Positions 16,968-26,194 of a stretch of DNA of 64,000 nt are shown piece by piece. Source of the stretch: Sphingomonas koreensis (GTDB taxonomy: Bacteria > Pseudomonadota > Alphaproteobacteria > Sphingomonadales > Sphingomonadaceae). How positions within the stretch are numbered: the stretch's first letter is position 1; every line of letters starts with the position of its first letter. The notes under the pieces were generated by a model. It had not been told where the DNA came from. It worked only from the letters and a program-made list of their open reading frames with translations, and made no database searches. The stretch lies in assembly GCF_002797435.1 (NCBI RefSeq), contig NZ_PGEN01000001.1, positions 2,850,501 to 2,914,500 of the forward strand, in the 5' to 3' direction. Made by a program: the position numbers and the translations under genes.

Positions 16968-17692
16968 CCTTTGAAACTGTCCTTGGCGGCACGCCGCTTG
17001 GCGAGCTGCTCGGCGCTCTCCGCGCGCATGAAGGGGTTGGTCGCGCGCTCGAGCTCAATGGTGGTGGGGACGGTCGGGAGCCCCTGCGCCCGCATCATAT
17101 CCACCTGCGCCATCCGCTCCGCCAGCGCCTCGTTGTCCGGCTCGGCGACCAGCGCGTAGCGGCCATTCGACTGGGTGTACTCGTGCGCGCAATAGACGGT
17201 GGTGTCGCCAGGCAGCGCCGCGAGACGCTGCATGTTCGCGAACATCTGCTCCGCCGTCCCCTCGAACAACCGTCCGCAGCCCATCGCGAACAGCGTGTCG
17301 CCGACAAAGACGACGGATTCGTCGGGCAGATAGTAGGCGATGTGCCCGGCGGTATGCGCCGGCACTTCCAATACGCTCGCAGCATGATCGCCGAGCTTCA
17401 CCACATCGCCCTCCGCGACGAGCCGGTCGGCGGTCGGGATCTTCGCCGCTTCGGCGGAGGGCGCGATCACGGTGCAACCGGTGGCGTCCTTGATCGCGGC
17501 ATTGCCGCCGGTGTGATCAGGGTGCCAGTGGGTGTTCCAGATTGCATCGATCGTCCAGCCGCGCGCCGCCGCCGCCGCCAGCACCGGCTCGGCCTGCGCC
17601 GGATCGACGACGATGGTCTGACCCGAGGCATCGTCATGCGCGAGCCAGATATAGTTGTCGCTGAGCGCGGGGATTCGAACGACCTCGATCAC
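16964..17692 (-). CDS. gloB: Hydroxyacylglutathione hydrolase (glyoxalase II)
   Basis: Hydrolyses S-lactoylglutathione to D-lactate and glutathione. The 242-aa MBL-fold enzyme has the binuclear metal motif T54-H55-x-H57-x-D59-H60 (NTHWHPDHTGG), then VPAHTAGHIAYYL, FVGDTLFAMGCGRLFEG and the C-terminal HEYTQSNGRYALVAEPDN that binds glutathione. The start is a GTG at 17692 overlapping the stop of the upstream monooxygenase gene (GTGA). It is convergent with dedA, overlapping it by 4 bp. Confidence 0.95.
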   Translation of the reverse strand: MIEVVRIPALSDNYIWLAHDDASGQTIVVDPAQAEPVLAAAAARGWTIDAIWNTHWHPDHTGGNAAIKDATGCTVIAPSAEAAKIPTADRLVAEGDVVKLGDHAASVLEVPAHTAGHIAYYLPDESVVFVGDTLFAMGCGRLFEGTAEQMFANMQRLAALPGDTTVYCAHEYTQSNGRYALVAEPDNEALAERMAQVDMMRAQGLPTVPTTIELERATNPFMRAESAEQLAKRRAAKDSFKG

Positions 17693-18765
17693 GGCATCTC
17701 TCCTAGCAGTTCGAATAGTTCGCGTGCCAGCCGTTCGGTGAGTGCCTGGGCGCCTTCCGGCGGCTGGTTGTTCAGGGCGCGACCCAACGCTGCGGCCTGC
17801 CCCGCCCACATCGGCGAATAGTCGCCCCGACCGTTGGCTTCGGCGGCCTTGCGCAGTTCAGCCAGCGCGGCCGAGGCATAGGGAAATCGTGGCGCGGCGG
17901 GATGCACGGGGCCGATCGCTTCGATCAGCTTGTTGCGTATCCCGCGGGCAATGCCGCCCGAGAACAGGTTAGTCACCACGGTCTCCCCGCCCAGCGCCGC
18001 ACGATGCGCGGCCGAGATCGTCGCTTCGGCGGTATGAAGATAGGCGGAGCCGAGCTGGACCGCCGCAGCACCCAGCATCAGCGCCGCGGCAATGCCCTCG
18101 GCATCGCCGATCCCGCCTGCGGCGATCACCGGTTCGAGCGTGAGATTGGTTTCCACGACCACGGCACGGCTCAGCGCCATCGTCCCTTCGGGCCGGTAGC
18201 CGTTCAGGAAATGGCCGGCATGCCCGCCCGCTTCGAAGCCTTGCGCGATGATCATGTCGATCCGTCCGGCGAGCCACTGGCCTTCCGCGACGGTGGTTGC
18301 GTTACCTACGGTCACGGCGCCGGTGCGCTGGACCCGTTCCAGCAGCGCGTCGTCCGGCAGACCGAAATGGAAGCTCACAAGCTCGGGCCGGAGTTCCTCG
18401 ACGACGTGGCACATCGCATCGTCGAACGGCGCGCGCAACGGCGGCGGCGCTTCTGGCGGCCTGACCCGTTCCATCTCGTAGAAGGGAGCCAACACGTCCC
18501 GCCACGCGGTCTCGTCCGGCGCTTCACCGAGCGTGTGACAGAAGAAGTTGAGGTTGAGCGGTCCTGTTGCTTGCGCGCGTACCTCGGCCACCTGGTCACA
18601 CACCTGCTCGGGCGTCAGCATTGCGCAGGGAAGCGATCCCACAGCGCCACCGCGGATCGCCGCTGCGGCCAACGCGACCCCGCCCGCGCCCGCCATCGGT
18701 GCCTGGACGATCGGCACGCGGGCGCCGGTCAGCCGGAGGAATTTCTGAACGGGCCGGCCCGTCAT
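17689..18765 (-). CDS. Nitronate monooxygenase (2-nitropropane dioxygenase family)
   Basis: A 358-aa FMN-dependent TIM barrel that oxidises alkyl nitronates. It starts PIVQAPMAGAGGVALAAAA and has VSFHFGLPDDALLERVQ, IIAQGFEAGGHAGHF (the catalytic-loop His), VIAAGGIGDAEGIAAALMLGAAAVQLGSAY for FMN phosphate binding, and ISAAHRAAL. The start was set at the ATG at 18765 because GGAGG lies 6 bases before it. It is coupled to gloB. A related IMP-dehydrogenase-like enoyl reductase is a weaker alternative. Confidence 0.9.
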   Translation of the reverse strand: MTGRPVQKFLRLTGARVPIVQAPMAGAGGVALAAAAIRGGAVGSLPCAMLTPEQVCDQVAEVRAQATGPLNLNFFCHTLGEAPDETAWRDVLAPFYEMERVRPPEAPPPLRAPFDDAMCHVVEELRPELVSFHFGLPDDALLERVQRTGAVTVGNATTVAEGQWLAGRIDMIIAQGFEAGGHAGHFLNGYRPEGTMALSRAVVVETNLTLEPVIAAGGIGDAEGIAAALMLGAAAVQLGSAYLHTAEATISAAHRAALGGETVVTNLFSGGIARGIRNKLIEAIGPVHPAAPRFPYASAALAELRKAAEANGRGDYSPMWAGQAAALGRALNNQPPEGAQALTERLARELFELLGEMP

Positions 18766-18786
18766 GATCCCTCCGGCCATGTCAGC

Positions 18787-19239
18787 TCACCAACTGCCGG
18801 TGTTGGGCATCGATGCCCAGGGTTCGGCGGGCTCGAGATGACCATCCTGCAGCAGCTCGACCGAAATGCCGTCGGGCGTGCGCACGAATGCCATATGACC
18901 ATCACGCGGGGGGCGGTTTATCGTGATGCCCGCGTCCATCAGCCGCTGGCAGGTCTCGTAAATATTGCCGACGCGATAGGCGAGATGTCCGAAATTGCGG
19001 CCGCCGGTATATTCTTCAGGCGGACTGCCGTCCTCGGCCGGCCAGTTGTAGGTCAGCTCCACCTCGGCCTGCGCATGGTCGCCGTTCGCTTCGATATCGT
19101 CCGGCGCGGCGAGGAAGATCAGCGTGAACCGGCCCGGCTCGCTGTTGACGCGACGCATCTCCTTGAGGCCGAGGAGCTCGAAGAAGCGGACGGTGGCGTC
19201 GGGATCGGCGACGCGGATCATCGTGTGGAGATATTTCAT
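18787..19239 (-). CDS. VOC family protein (lactoylglutathione lyase-like)
   Basis: A 150-aa vicinal-oxygen-chelate protein. It begins [30 protein letters not shown], the glyoxalase I opening with the first metal His, and has [21 protein letters not shown] and DGISVELLQ, with the metal Glu. The length fits glyoxalase I. It sits 21 bp upstream of the nitronate monooxygenase on the same strand, followed by gloB, so glyoxalase I plus II is a reasonable reading, though other VOC dioxygenase roles are possible. Confidence 0.85.
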   Translation of the reverse strand: MKYLHTMIRVADPDATVRFFELLGLKEMRRVNSEPGRFTLIFLAAPDDIEANGDHAQAEVELTYNWPAEDGSPPEEYTGGRNFGHLAYRVGNIYETCQRLMDAGITINRPPRDGHMAFVRTPDGISVELLQDGHLEPAEPWASMPNTGSW

Positions 19240-19288
19240 GGGACCCTCTTTCGATTTGGTCCCCAGATAGGTTGCGTGCCGCGAGAGT

Positions 19289-20041
19289 CTATTGCGGCGC
19301 GTCGAATTGTTTGAGCGCCGTGCGCGCCGCATTGCCCGGCTCCGTCTCCGGTCCGAGCTGCATCGCCCTTTCCCACGCAGCCCGTGCCGCCGCTTCATCC
19401 CCGGACAGCGCGGCGATGTTGCCTGCTTCGAGCTGGACGGATGCGTCGTCGCCGGCGCGCGACAGCGCTTCCTTGATGTGTCGTTGCGCAAGGGGAAGGT
19501 CGCCGGTCCGCCTCGCCAGCGTGGCCGACAGCAGCCACGCCATCGGATCGCCCGGCGCCTTTGCCACCGCCTGATCGAGATCGGCGCGCGCGTCGCCGAT
19601 ACTGCCCGATGCGACCAGCGCCCGAGCACGATCGAGATGTGCTTCGCCCAGCTCCAGCCCGGTCAGGTTCCCGGTCGCCAGCGCTGCATCGAGCGCCGCG
19701 CGCGCCTTGGCCGGATTGGCGGCGGCGAGCCAGGCATTGCCGGCCTGCGCCCAATAGTTGGAGGCACGAACGTCGCGTGCCACCTCCGCCTCGCGCGCGG
19801 CGGTCTCGAACGCGGCGCTGGCGCTGGTCCAGCGGCGCTGCGCGGCATAGGCCATGCCGAGGCACTGATTGGCGAGGAAACCGCCACCGGCGATCTTCCA
19901 GCGATCGGCCTCGGCGACGCCGCGGGCGGGATCGCCGACCGCCAGCTCGACGCAATCCTCCCAGCGCTGCTGTGCCGGCGCGGGCGGGCCGGTGACGGGC
20001 GTGGGCGGCGTGGCGATCTGGGCAAGCAGGAAGAGCATCAT
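19289..20041 (-). CDS. Tetratricopeptide-repeat protein
   Basis: A 250-aa protein built of helical repeats: [48 protein letters not shown] and [23 protein letters not shown] read as TPR units. A short hydrophobic N-terminus, [12 protein letters not shown], could be a weak signal segment. The start codon overlaps the stop of the upstream alpha/beta hydrolase by 4 bp. A scaffold function is likely; the partner is unknown. Confidence 0.8.
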   Translation of the reverse strand: MMLFLLAQIATPPTPVTGPPAPAQQRWEDCVELAVGDPARGVAEADRWKIAGGGFLANQCLGMAYAAQRRWTSASAAFETAAREAEVARDVRASNYWAQAGNAWLAAANPAKARAALDAALATGNLTGLELGEAHLDRARALVASGSIGDARADLDQAVAKAPGDPMAWLLSATLARRTGDLPLAQRHIKEALSRAGDDASVQLEAGNIAALSGDEAAARAAWERAMQLGPETEPGNAARTALKQFDAPQ

Positions 20042-20766
20042 GATGCGGCGGACAGGTCCTCAATCACCTTCAGGATCAGGGCAATGTCCTGCGGGCGCGA
20101 CAAGCGGTGGTCGCCGTCCTTGACGAGGATCGTCTGCACATCGTCTGAACGCAGCAGGCCAGCGAGCGTCAGGCTGTGCTCCCACGGCACGTCGGGATCG
20201 CGCTGGCCGTGGATCAGCCGTGCCGGGACCGCGATATCGATCGGCGCACCGAGCAACCGGTTGGCCTCCCCCGATTCCCAGAAGCGGCGGGTGGTGACGG
20301 TCGGTTCGGGCGAATAGATCGACGGCTCCCTCAGACACCCTTCGGCCTGGATCACCGCCTTCTGCTCGGGCGTGAACCCCCAGTCCGTGAAGTCGGGCGC
20401 GGCCGCGATCCCCACCATTGCGACGACCCGTTCCGGCCGGGCGAGCGCCGTGAGCAGCATGATCCACCCGCCCATCGACGATCCGACCAGAACGAGCGGC
20501 CCGGCGGTGGCTGCATCGATCACCGCCAGCGCGTCGTCGCGCCAGCTTTCCAGCGTCTGATCCGCGAATGCGCCGCCGCTTTCGCCGCACCCGGCATAGT
20601 CGAAGCGCAGGCAGGCGCGGCCGGTCTCGCGCGCCCAGGTGTCGATCGCCACCGCCTTGCTCCCGCTCATGTCGGAGGCGTAACCGGGAAGGAAGACGAT
20701 CGTCGGGCCGTTGCCCGGGGCGTGGATGTAGGCGAGGGCGTTGCCGTTGCGTTCGATGGTCTGCAT
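20038..20766 (-). CDS. Alpha/beta hydrolase
   Basis: A 242-aa serine hydrolase. The nucleophile elbow is GSSMGGW (G-x-S-x-G), preceded by TIVFLPGYASDMSGSKA and FDYAGCGESGG, with HGQRDPDVPWEHS and KDGDHRLSRPQDI giving the acid and His of the triad. The pattern is like the short serine aminopeptidase or Abhd10-type. The start is the ATG at 20766, giving MQTIERNGNALAY. It is upstream of the TPR gene in one operon. Confidence 0.88.
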   Translation of the reverse strand: MQTIERNGNALAYIHAPGNGPTIVFLPGYASDMSGSKAVAIDTWARETGRACLRFDYAGCGESGGAFADQTLESWRDDALAVIDAATAGPLVLVGSSMGGWIMLLTALARPERVVAMVGIAAAPDFTDWGFTPEQKAVIQAEGCLREPSIYSPEPTVTTRRFWESGEANRLLGAPIDIAVPARLIHGQRDPDVPWEHSLTLAGLLRSDDVQTILVKDGDHRLSRPQDIALILKVIEDLSAAS

Positions 20767-20812
20767 CGCCCGTGCATAGACTGGCGGACTCCCGCGGGAT
20801 AGGGTCGCCGCC

Positions 20813-21709
20813 ATGGACGAACCCCCGCTGCCCCTGTTGTTCGCCGCGCATCTCGCGCGTGACCGGCGGCGTTCGGCCCACACGGTTCGCGCCTATGGGG
20901 CGACTGCGGTTCGGCTCGTTGCATTCCTGGGCGGGCACTGGGGTGAAGCGGTGACGCGCGAAGGACTGCGCCGCGCAAGCGCGGCGGACTTGCGGGCCTA
21001 TCTGGCGCATCGGCGTAGCGGTGGACTGACCAACGCCTCGGCAGCACGCGAACTGTCGGCTGTGCGCGCCTTCCTCATATTCGCCGGCGATGCGGATGGG
21101 GCCGATATCCCGCGGCTGCGCGGGCCGCGGGTCAAGAAGGGCATTCCGCGTCCGGTCTCGCCGGACGAGGCGCTGGCGCTGGCCGAGGACGTCGCCGACG
21201 ACGCGCGTGAACCCTGGATCGCGGCGCGCGATCTGGCGGTGCTCCTCCTCCTCTATGGCGCTGGGCTGCGCATCGGCGAGGCGATGGGGCTGACAGGTGC
21301 GGTACTCCCGCTCGGCGAGACGATGCGGGTGACCGGCAAGCGCGGCAAGACCCGGATCGTGCCGCTGCTCCCGCAGGTGCGCGACGCAGTGGAGGATTAT
21401 GTCCGCCGCTCTCCCTATGGCACCGCGCCGGGCGAGGCGCTGTTCCGCGGCGCGCGTGGCGGCCACCTCTCTCCCGCGATCATTCGCCGCTCGGTTCGGG
21501 CGGCGCGGACAAGGCTGGGACTGCCGCCACGTACAACGCCGCACGCGCTGCGCCACAGCTTTGCGACCCATCTTCTCGGGCGCGGCGCCGATCTTCGTGC
21601 CTTGCAGGAGCTGCTCGGCCATGCGAGTCTCAGTTCGACGCAGATCTACACTGCGGTCGATGCGGCGCATTTGCTCGACGTCTATCGCAACGCCCATCCG
21701 CGGGCGTGA
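20813..21709 (+). CDS. xerC: Tyrosine recombinase XerC
   Basis: A 298-aa tyrosine recombinase of XerC size that resolves chromosome dimers at dif. The N-terminal core-binding domain has SAHTVRAYGATAVRLVAFL. The catalytic domain shows YGAGLRIGEAMGL (catalytic Arg), GKRGKTRIVPL (Lys), [14 protein letters not shown] (His and Arg), ELLGHASLSST (His) and IYTAVD (nucleophile Tyr). Length and standalone context in core genes favour XerC over an element integrase. It is divergent from the hydrolase operon. Confidence 0.93.
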   Translation: MDEPPLPLLFAAHLARDRRRSAHTVRAYGATAVRLVAFLGGHWGEAVTREGLRRASAADLRAYLAHRRSGGLTNASAARELSAVRAFLIFAGDADGADIPRLRGPRVKKGIPRPVSPDEALALAEDVADDAREPWIAARDLAVLLLLYGAGLRIGEAMGLTGAVLPLGETMRVTGKRGKTRIVPLLPQVRDAVEDYVRRSPYGTAPGEALFRGARGGHLSPAIIRRSVRAARTRLGLPPRTTPHALRHSFATHLLGRGADLRALQELLGHASLSSTQIYTAVDAAHLLDVYRNAHPRA

Positions 21710-21780
21710 AGATCATATGGCCGGGAACCTCACGGCGTTCCGGCCATTGCATTTGTTCGGTTTGTAACAGGAGAGCTCGA

Positions 21781-22380
21781 ATGATCCGATATGGCTGCGC
21801 GGTTGCCGCGCTGGCGTTAGCGACCACCGCGTGCGGCAGCGTGACGACGCCGCCCGCGAACACCGGCGAGCCCGTCAACACCGCGATGCCGATCGAGAAT
21901 GAGAGCGAGGCGCTCCCGCTCGACAATGGCGCCGAAGTGGCGGAGACCGCCACCGCGGCGCTCAGGAAAGCCGACGGCACACCTGCGGGGAGTGCCATCG
22001 CCAGCGTGACGCCCGAAGGGCTCAGCGTCTCCGTTTCGGTCACCGGTATCAGCCCCGGCCAGCACGGCGTGCACGTCCATATGACCGGCAAGTGCGAAGG
22101 CCCCGCCTTTGCCAGCGCGGGGGGGCACTGGAACCCGGGCAATACCAAGCACGGCCTCGAAGCGCCGGACGGCGCGCATGCCGGCGACATGCCGAACCTG
22201 ACGGTTGCCGACGATGGCACCGGCACCCTCACTTTCGTGCTCAAGTCGGGCACGCTTGCGCAGCTTCTCGACACCGACGGCTCGGCCTTCGTGGTCCATG
22301 CTGGGCCGGACGATCAGAAGACCGATCCCTCGGGCAACAGCGGCGATCGTGTCGCCTGCGGTGTCTTCGCGGCGGGTTGA
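21781..22380 (+). CDS. sodC: Superoxide dismutase [Cu-Zn] lipoprotein-like
   Basis: A 199-aa periplasmic Cu-Zn SOD. An N-terminal signal MIRYGCAVAALALATTAC ends in a lipobox-like ATTAC, then a low-complexity linker. Metal ligands are in GQHGVHVHMTGKCEG, SAGGHWNPGNTKHG, HAGDMPNL and FVVHAGPDDQKTDPSGNSG, with the disulfide Cys in GKCEG and RVACGVF. The start at 21781 is set by the signal peptide. It is convergent with thpR. Confidence 0.93.
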   Translation: MIRYGCAVAALALATTACGSVTTPPANTGEPVNTAMPIENESEALPLDNGAEVAETATAALRKADGTPAGSAIASVTPEGLSVSVSVTGISPGQHGVHVHMTGKCEGPAFASAGGHWNPGNTKHGLEAPDGAHAGDMPNLTVADDGTGTLTFVLKSGTLAQLLDTDGSAFVVHAGPDDQKTDPSGNSGDRVACGVFAAG

Positions 22381-22415
22381 TCTCGGAGCGGTGCCGTCCG
22401 CGTTAGCGGAACAGT

Positions 22416-22958
22416 CTATGAGCCGGTCAGCGGATAACGCGCGACCGGCTCGTAGCTCGCGCCGCCATGGCCGAGGCGGCTTTCGAACAGGACCATCGCG
22501 TCGATCGCGAAGGGCTCGCTGGCCAGCGCGGCATGCTCGGCCAGCCAGCGATCGACCGGCCCGGCCGATCCCGACATCCTCGCCAGCGTGATGTGGGGCA
22601 GATAGGCGCGGCGCTCCGGCTCCAGCCCCGCGCGCACGATCGCAGCATCGACCTTGCGGTGAAGCGCGGCCAGCGGCTCGCGCGGCGAAACGCCGGCCCA
22701 GATCGCGTTGGGTCTCCCGCGGCTGTCGTCGAACACGCCGCATCCGTCGAGGCGCAGTTCGACCGGTGCGTGGCGGACTGATCCCAGGACCAGCGCGACA
22801 TCCTCGGCTGCGTGCGGCTCGACTTCGCCGATATAGCGCAGCGTCAGATGAAGCTGGGCATCGTCCTGCCAGCGAGCGCCGGGTACGCCACCCATCGCGC
22901 CGAGCAGGCGCCCGCGGATGGCGTTTGGAGGGCGCAGCGCGACGAACAGACGATGCAT
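22416..22958 (-). CDS. thpR: RNA 2',3'-cyclic phosphodiesterase
   Basis: A 180-aa 2H-phosphoesterase. It has two H-x-T-x motifs, HLTLRYIGEV and PHITLARMSG, symmetrically placed, and the N-terminal MHRLFVALRPP typical of ThpR (LigT). It opens cyclic phosphates on RNA ends in vitro. It stands alone, convergent with sodC and upstream-divergent from the Bax-inhibitor gene. Confidence 0.92.
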   Translation of the reverse strand: MHRLFVALRPPNAIRGRLLGAMGGVPGARWQDDAQLHLTLRYIGEVEPHAAEDVALVLGSVRHAPVELRLDGCGVFDDSRGRPNAIWAGVSPREPLAALHRKVDAAIVRAGLEPERRAYLPHITLARMSGSAGPVDRWLAEHAALASEPFAIDAMVLFESRLGHGGASYEPVARYPLTGS

Positions 22959-23075
22959 AGGGACGTCTTAACCTTTTCCATCAGGGCGCGCGATGCCGGT
23001 TTTCCTTGAAAACAGGGCGCCAAACCATGATATTCGGTCACATCCGGCGAGATGCGCCGGGCAAAGGAGTTTGAG

Positions 23076-23822
23076 ATGGCTAATTGGTCTGACCCCCATA
23101 CGACCGCCGCGCCGTACGCGACGGCCGCAGGTACGCGGGATGCTGCGTACGATGCGGGGCTGCGGTCCTACATGCTTTCGGTCTACAACTATATGGCGTC
23201 GGGCGTGCTGCTCAGCGGCGTCGTCGCCCTGCTCTTCGCATGGGGCGGCGAAACCTCGATGGCCTATTCGGTGTTCGCCAATGGCGGCCCGCTCGCCTGG
23301 CTGATCATCCTCTCGCCGCTCGCCATCGTGTTCGCGATGAGCTTCGGCCAGAACAAGATGTCCACCGGCACGCTGCAGGCGCTGTTCTGGGGCTTCGCGG
23401 TCCTGATGGGCCTGTCGCTCTCGACGCTGCTGCTGCGCTACACCGGCGCTTCGGTCGCCCAGGCCTTCTTCGCGACGGCCGCGGGCTTCGCGGGTCTGAG
23501 CCTCTATGGCTACACCACGAAGCGGGATCTGTCGGGTCTCGGCAGCTTCCTGATCGTCGGCCTGATCGGCCTGATCGTGGCGAGCATCATCAACATCTTC
23601 ACCCAGTCGAGCACGTTGTCGCTGATCATCAGCTTCGCGGGCGTGCTGATCTTCGCCGGCCTCACCGCCTATGACACGCAGCGTATCAAGAGCATGTACG
23701 CCTATGTCGCGGGCACTGACATGGTGGGCAAGGTCGTGATCATGAGCGCGCTGTCGCTCTATCTCGACTTCATCAACATGTTCCAGTTCCTGCTCAGCAT
23801 CATCGGCAGCTCGCGCGACTGA
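23076..23822 (+). CDS. Bax inhibitor-1/YccA family membrane protein
   Basis: A 248-aa protein with seven hydrophobic helices: MASGVLLSGVVALLFAW, LAWLIILSPLAIVFAMSF, LQALFWGFAVLMGLSLS and so on. C-terminal family features include AGLTAYDTQRIKSMY and SLYLDFINMFQFLLSIIG, the BI-1 signature. In alphaproteobacteria these are assumed to be ion-leak or protease-modulating proteins. The ATG at 23076 follows an AAAGGAG. The gene ends 24 bp before a strong terminator. Confidence 0.94.
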   Translation: MANWSDPHTTAAPYATAAGTRDAAYDAGLRSYMLSVYNYMASGVLLSGVVALLFAWGGETSMAYSVFANGGPLAWLIILSPLAIVFAMSFGQNKMSTGTLQALFWGFAVLMGLSLSTLLLRYTGASVAQAFFATAAGFAGLSLYGYTTKRDLSGLGSFLIVGLIGLIVASIINIFTQSSTLSLIISFAGVLIFAGLTAYDTQRIKSMYAYVAGTDMVGKVVIMSALSLYLDFINMFQFLLSIIGSSRD

Positions 23823-23844
23823 TCGATCCGGACGGAACGAAGAC

Positions 23845-23876
23845 AAGGGCCCGGCCAGCAATGGCCGGGCCCTTTT
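23845..23876 (+). terminator. Rho-independent terminator after the BI-1 gene
   Basis: A perfect 11-bp stem GGGCCCGGCCA / TGGCCGGGCCC (23847-23857 and 23862-23872) with a GCAA loop, followed by TTTT. It lies directly after the Bax-inhibitor gene. Confidence 0.9.
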
Positions 23877-23947
23877 CGTTGTGGCCACGCGCAGGAACTC
23901 CCGCTTCCGGCCGCGCGTTCTTGAAACCGACACATAGGAGTTGGATC

Positions 23948-24208
23948 ATGAACGACGACGCCGACCGGAAGCCCGTGAAACCCGGTGACGCCGGCACTGA
24001 CGCATCGATCGAAGAACGGCTGAAGAAGAACCCGGAAAGCAAGCAGGCGCGGCTCGATCGTGCGCTCGACGAATCGATGGACGCGTCGGATCCCCCCGCG
24101 ACGACGCAGCCGATCCATTCGCACGAGCCGTCGCCCTCGTCAGGCTATGACGCGGACAAGGAACGCAAGCTCGCCGACGAACGCCGCCAGAAGGCGGAGA
24201 CCGACTAG
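23948..24208 (+). CDS. Small hydrophilic protein
   Basis: An 86-aa, strongly charged protein (many Asp, Glu, Lys, Arg) with no hydrophobic core and probably disordered. It contains SIEERLKKNPESKQARLDRALDESMD, then a Ser/Pro-rich middle and the tail KERKLADERRQKAETD. AGGAG sits 7 bases before the ATG. Its stop overlaps the convergent amidohydrolase stop by 4 bp. No family recognised; such small charged proteins are frequent in this group, but no function is claimed. Confidence 0.7.
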   Translation: MNDDADRKPVKPGDAGTDASIEERLKKNPESKQARLDRALDESMDASDPPATTQPIHSHEPSPSSGYDADKERKLADERRQKAETD

Positions 24209-25518
24209 GGCTGGAGGAGGTCGAGCGCCGCGGCGGTCATCGCTTCTGCCGCGGTGCCGATCACCTTCTCCGCATCGGGGGCCCATTTGGAACTGTGGAG
24301 CGAGGGAAGACCCTTGCCGCCCGACGCCTTTGCGGCATCCCATTTGTCCTGCGGCACCCCACCGACCCAGTAGATCGCGCTCTGGATCGACGGATCGGCG
24401 ATGTGGTAGCGCCCGAAATCCTCGCCCGCCATGGTCGGGGCGATATCGGTGACGCGGTCCTTGCCGAAGCGTGCGGTAAACAGCGTCTTGAGATGGGTTG
24501 CGAAGGGATCGGTGCTGACCGTCGGCGGCGTGAAGTTCTCGCGGATCGTGACGACCGGCATCCGCTCTTCGGGCACGCCCGCAGCGATCGCTTCACCCTT
24601 GGCAATACGCGCGATCCCGTCGAGCAACTGCTTGCGTACCTCAGGCGTATAGGCGCGGACGGTAAGCAGGAGCAGCGCCTGCTCGGGAATGATGTTGTGC
24701 CTCGTTCCACCCTGGAAGCTGCCAACGGTGATCACGGCGGAATCGAGCGGATCGACTTCGCGGGCGACGATCGTCTGCAGTGCCGAGACGATCCGCGCGC
24801 CGAGCACGATCGGATCCTTGGTCGTTGCGGGATAGGCGCCGTGCCCGCCCACGCCCTTCACCACGATATCGACCGAATCGACGCTGGCGAAAGTGGGGCC
24901 GGAGCGGATGCCGATTGTGCCCGCGGGCAGCGCCGCGCTATTGTGAAAGGCAATGGCGTGGCTCGGCTTGCCGAAGCGCGCGTAGAGCCCGTCGTTGAGC
25001 ATCGCGATCGCGCCCGCGCTGTTCTCCTCCGCGGGCTGGGCGACCATCACCAGCGTGCCCTTCCACTTGCCCTTCATCGCGGCAAGGTTGCGCAACGTAC
25101 CGACCCAGGCGGTCATGTGGGTGTCGTGTGCGCAGGCATGCATGATGCCGGTCTCGACGCCCTCGGGGGTTTTGCCCCGCACCTTGGATGCGAAGGGCAG
25201 GCCGGTTTCCTCGGTCACCGGCAGCCCGTCCATATCGGCACGGATCAAGATCGTCGGCCCCGCGCCATTCTTCATGACCGCGACCACTCCGGTTCCGCCG
25301 ACCTTCTCGGTCACCGTGAAACCGGCCTTGCGCGCCTCGGCGGCCATCCGTGCGGCGGTCTGCACCTCGTGCTGGCTGAGCTCGGGCGCGGCGTGCAGCT
25401 CCTTGTAGAGCGCCATCAGCGACGGCAGCTCCTTCGCGGTGGCATCCCGGATCGGATCGGCGGCGGCGGGAAGGGCGAAGGCGAGGCTGCTCGCCGCGGC
25501 GATGAGGAGGTGCTTCAT
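24205..25518 (-). CDS. Secreted M20 family amidohydrolase (hippurate hydrolase-like)
   Basis: A 437-aa metallo-amidohydrolase. The signal peptide is MKHLLIAAASSLAFALPAAA, so it is periplasmic. The core shows LHAAPELSQHEVQTA, ILIRADMDGLPVTEETGLPF, MHACAHDTHMTAWVG and VMVAQPAEENSAGA, with the metal ligands (Cys/His, Glu-Glu, His), and a C-terminal MAGEDFGRY. The ATG at 25518 is set by the signal sequence. Likely substrates are N-acyl amino acids or hippurate-type amides. Confidence 0.93.
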   Translation of the reverse strand: MKHLLIAAASSLAFALPAAADPIRDATAKELPSLMALYKELHAAPELSQHEVQTAARMAAEARKAGFTVTEKVGGTGVVAVMKNGAGPTILIRADMDGLPVTEETGLPFASKVRGKTPEGVETGIMHACAHDTHMTAWVGTLRNLAAMKGKWKGTLVMVAQPAEENSAGAIAMLNDGLYARFGKPSHAIAFHNSAALPAGTIGIRSGPTFASVDSVDIVVKGVGGHGAYPATTKDPIVLGARIVSALQTIVAREVDPLDSAVITVGSFQGGTRHNIIPEQALLLLTVRAYTPEVRKQLLDGIARIAKGEAIAAGVPEERMPVVTIRENFTPPTVSTDPFATHLKTLFTARFGKDRVTDIAPTMAGEDFGRYHIADPSIQSAIYWVGGVPQDKWDAAKASGGKGLPSLHSSKWAPDAEKVIGTAAEAMTAAALDLLQP

Positions 25519-25578
25519 GCGACGCACCCTAAGCGGCCGCGACGACGGCGCAATGTCCAATCGCTGCTGGTCCGCCGC

Positions 25579-26193
25579 TCAGCCGGGGACCAGCTCGATC
25601 ACGTCGATCTGCGATTCGAACGCCGGCCAGGGCAGTACCAGGCGCCAGCGCTCGGCGCCGACCCGCTCGATATAGCCCGCCATATCCCGCTTCCGGTCCT
25701 GCCCATAGGTGAGCGGGATGGTCTCGTCGCCGAGCTCGAGCGCGCCGAGAAAGATCACGCGCGTGTCGTTCTCGGCGTAGATCGTGCCCATCGGTCGCTG
25801 CACGCCGTCGAGCTTGGCGAAGCTTGGCAGATCGCCCTTTCCGATACGGCAGCTGAACCACGGTAAGGCGGCGAAGGCGCGCATCTCCGGCCGCTGCCCG
25901 CCCAGCTTGAAGGCGCGGCATTTATAGTCGCCCGCGGGCGGCATCGCGCGGTCCAGCGCCCGGTCCGGGTCGAACAGCGGACCCTGTTGGGCGATTGCGG
26001 CGGCGTCAGCCTTGCGTGCCTCGGGCAGCGCCGCGACCCAGGCCTTGCGCCAGTTGCGCAGCCGTTCGCGGTCCTGATCGGTCGTGATCATCCGCCAGCG
26101 CGTCTCGGGCGCTTCCTTGACGAGCTGGAGGTTGCCGTCCTTCGTGCAGGCGGCGAGGGAGAGGGCGATCAGGGCTGCGGCGGCGACACGCAT
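25579..26193 (-). CDS. DUF4893-type lipoprotein
   Basis: A 204-aa putative lipoprotein. The signal MRVAAAALIALSLAAC has a good lipobox. It has TTDQDRERLRNWRKAWVAAL and a C-terminal ESQIDVIELVP. The pattern corresponds, from memory, to the DUF4893 domain frequent in sphingomonads. Three Cys (lipobox Cys, YKCRAF, WFSCRIG) are seen. It starts 1 bp after the stop of the 3-hydroxybutyrate dehydrogenase gene upstream on the same strand. The function is unknown. Confidence 0.75.
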   Translation of the reverse strand: MRVAAAALIALSLAACTKDGNLQLVKEAPETRWRMITTDQDRERLRNWRKAWVAALPEARKADAAAIAQQGPLFDPDRALDRAMPPAGDYKCRAFKLGGQRPEMRAFAALPWFSCRIGKGDLPSFAKLDGVQRPMGTIYAENDTRVIFLGALELGDETIPLTYGQDRKRDMAGYIERVGAERWRLVLPWPAFESQIDVIELVPG

Positions 26194-26194
26194 C

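Noticed and set aside
20813..21709. Element integrase at the XerC gene
   Set aside because: Length, motif set and core-gene neighbours fit chromosomal XerC.
24295..25866. A 523-codon rightward open frame
   Set aside because: Antisense to the M20 amidohydrolase and DUF4893 genes, with no motif of its own.
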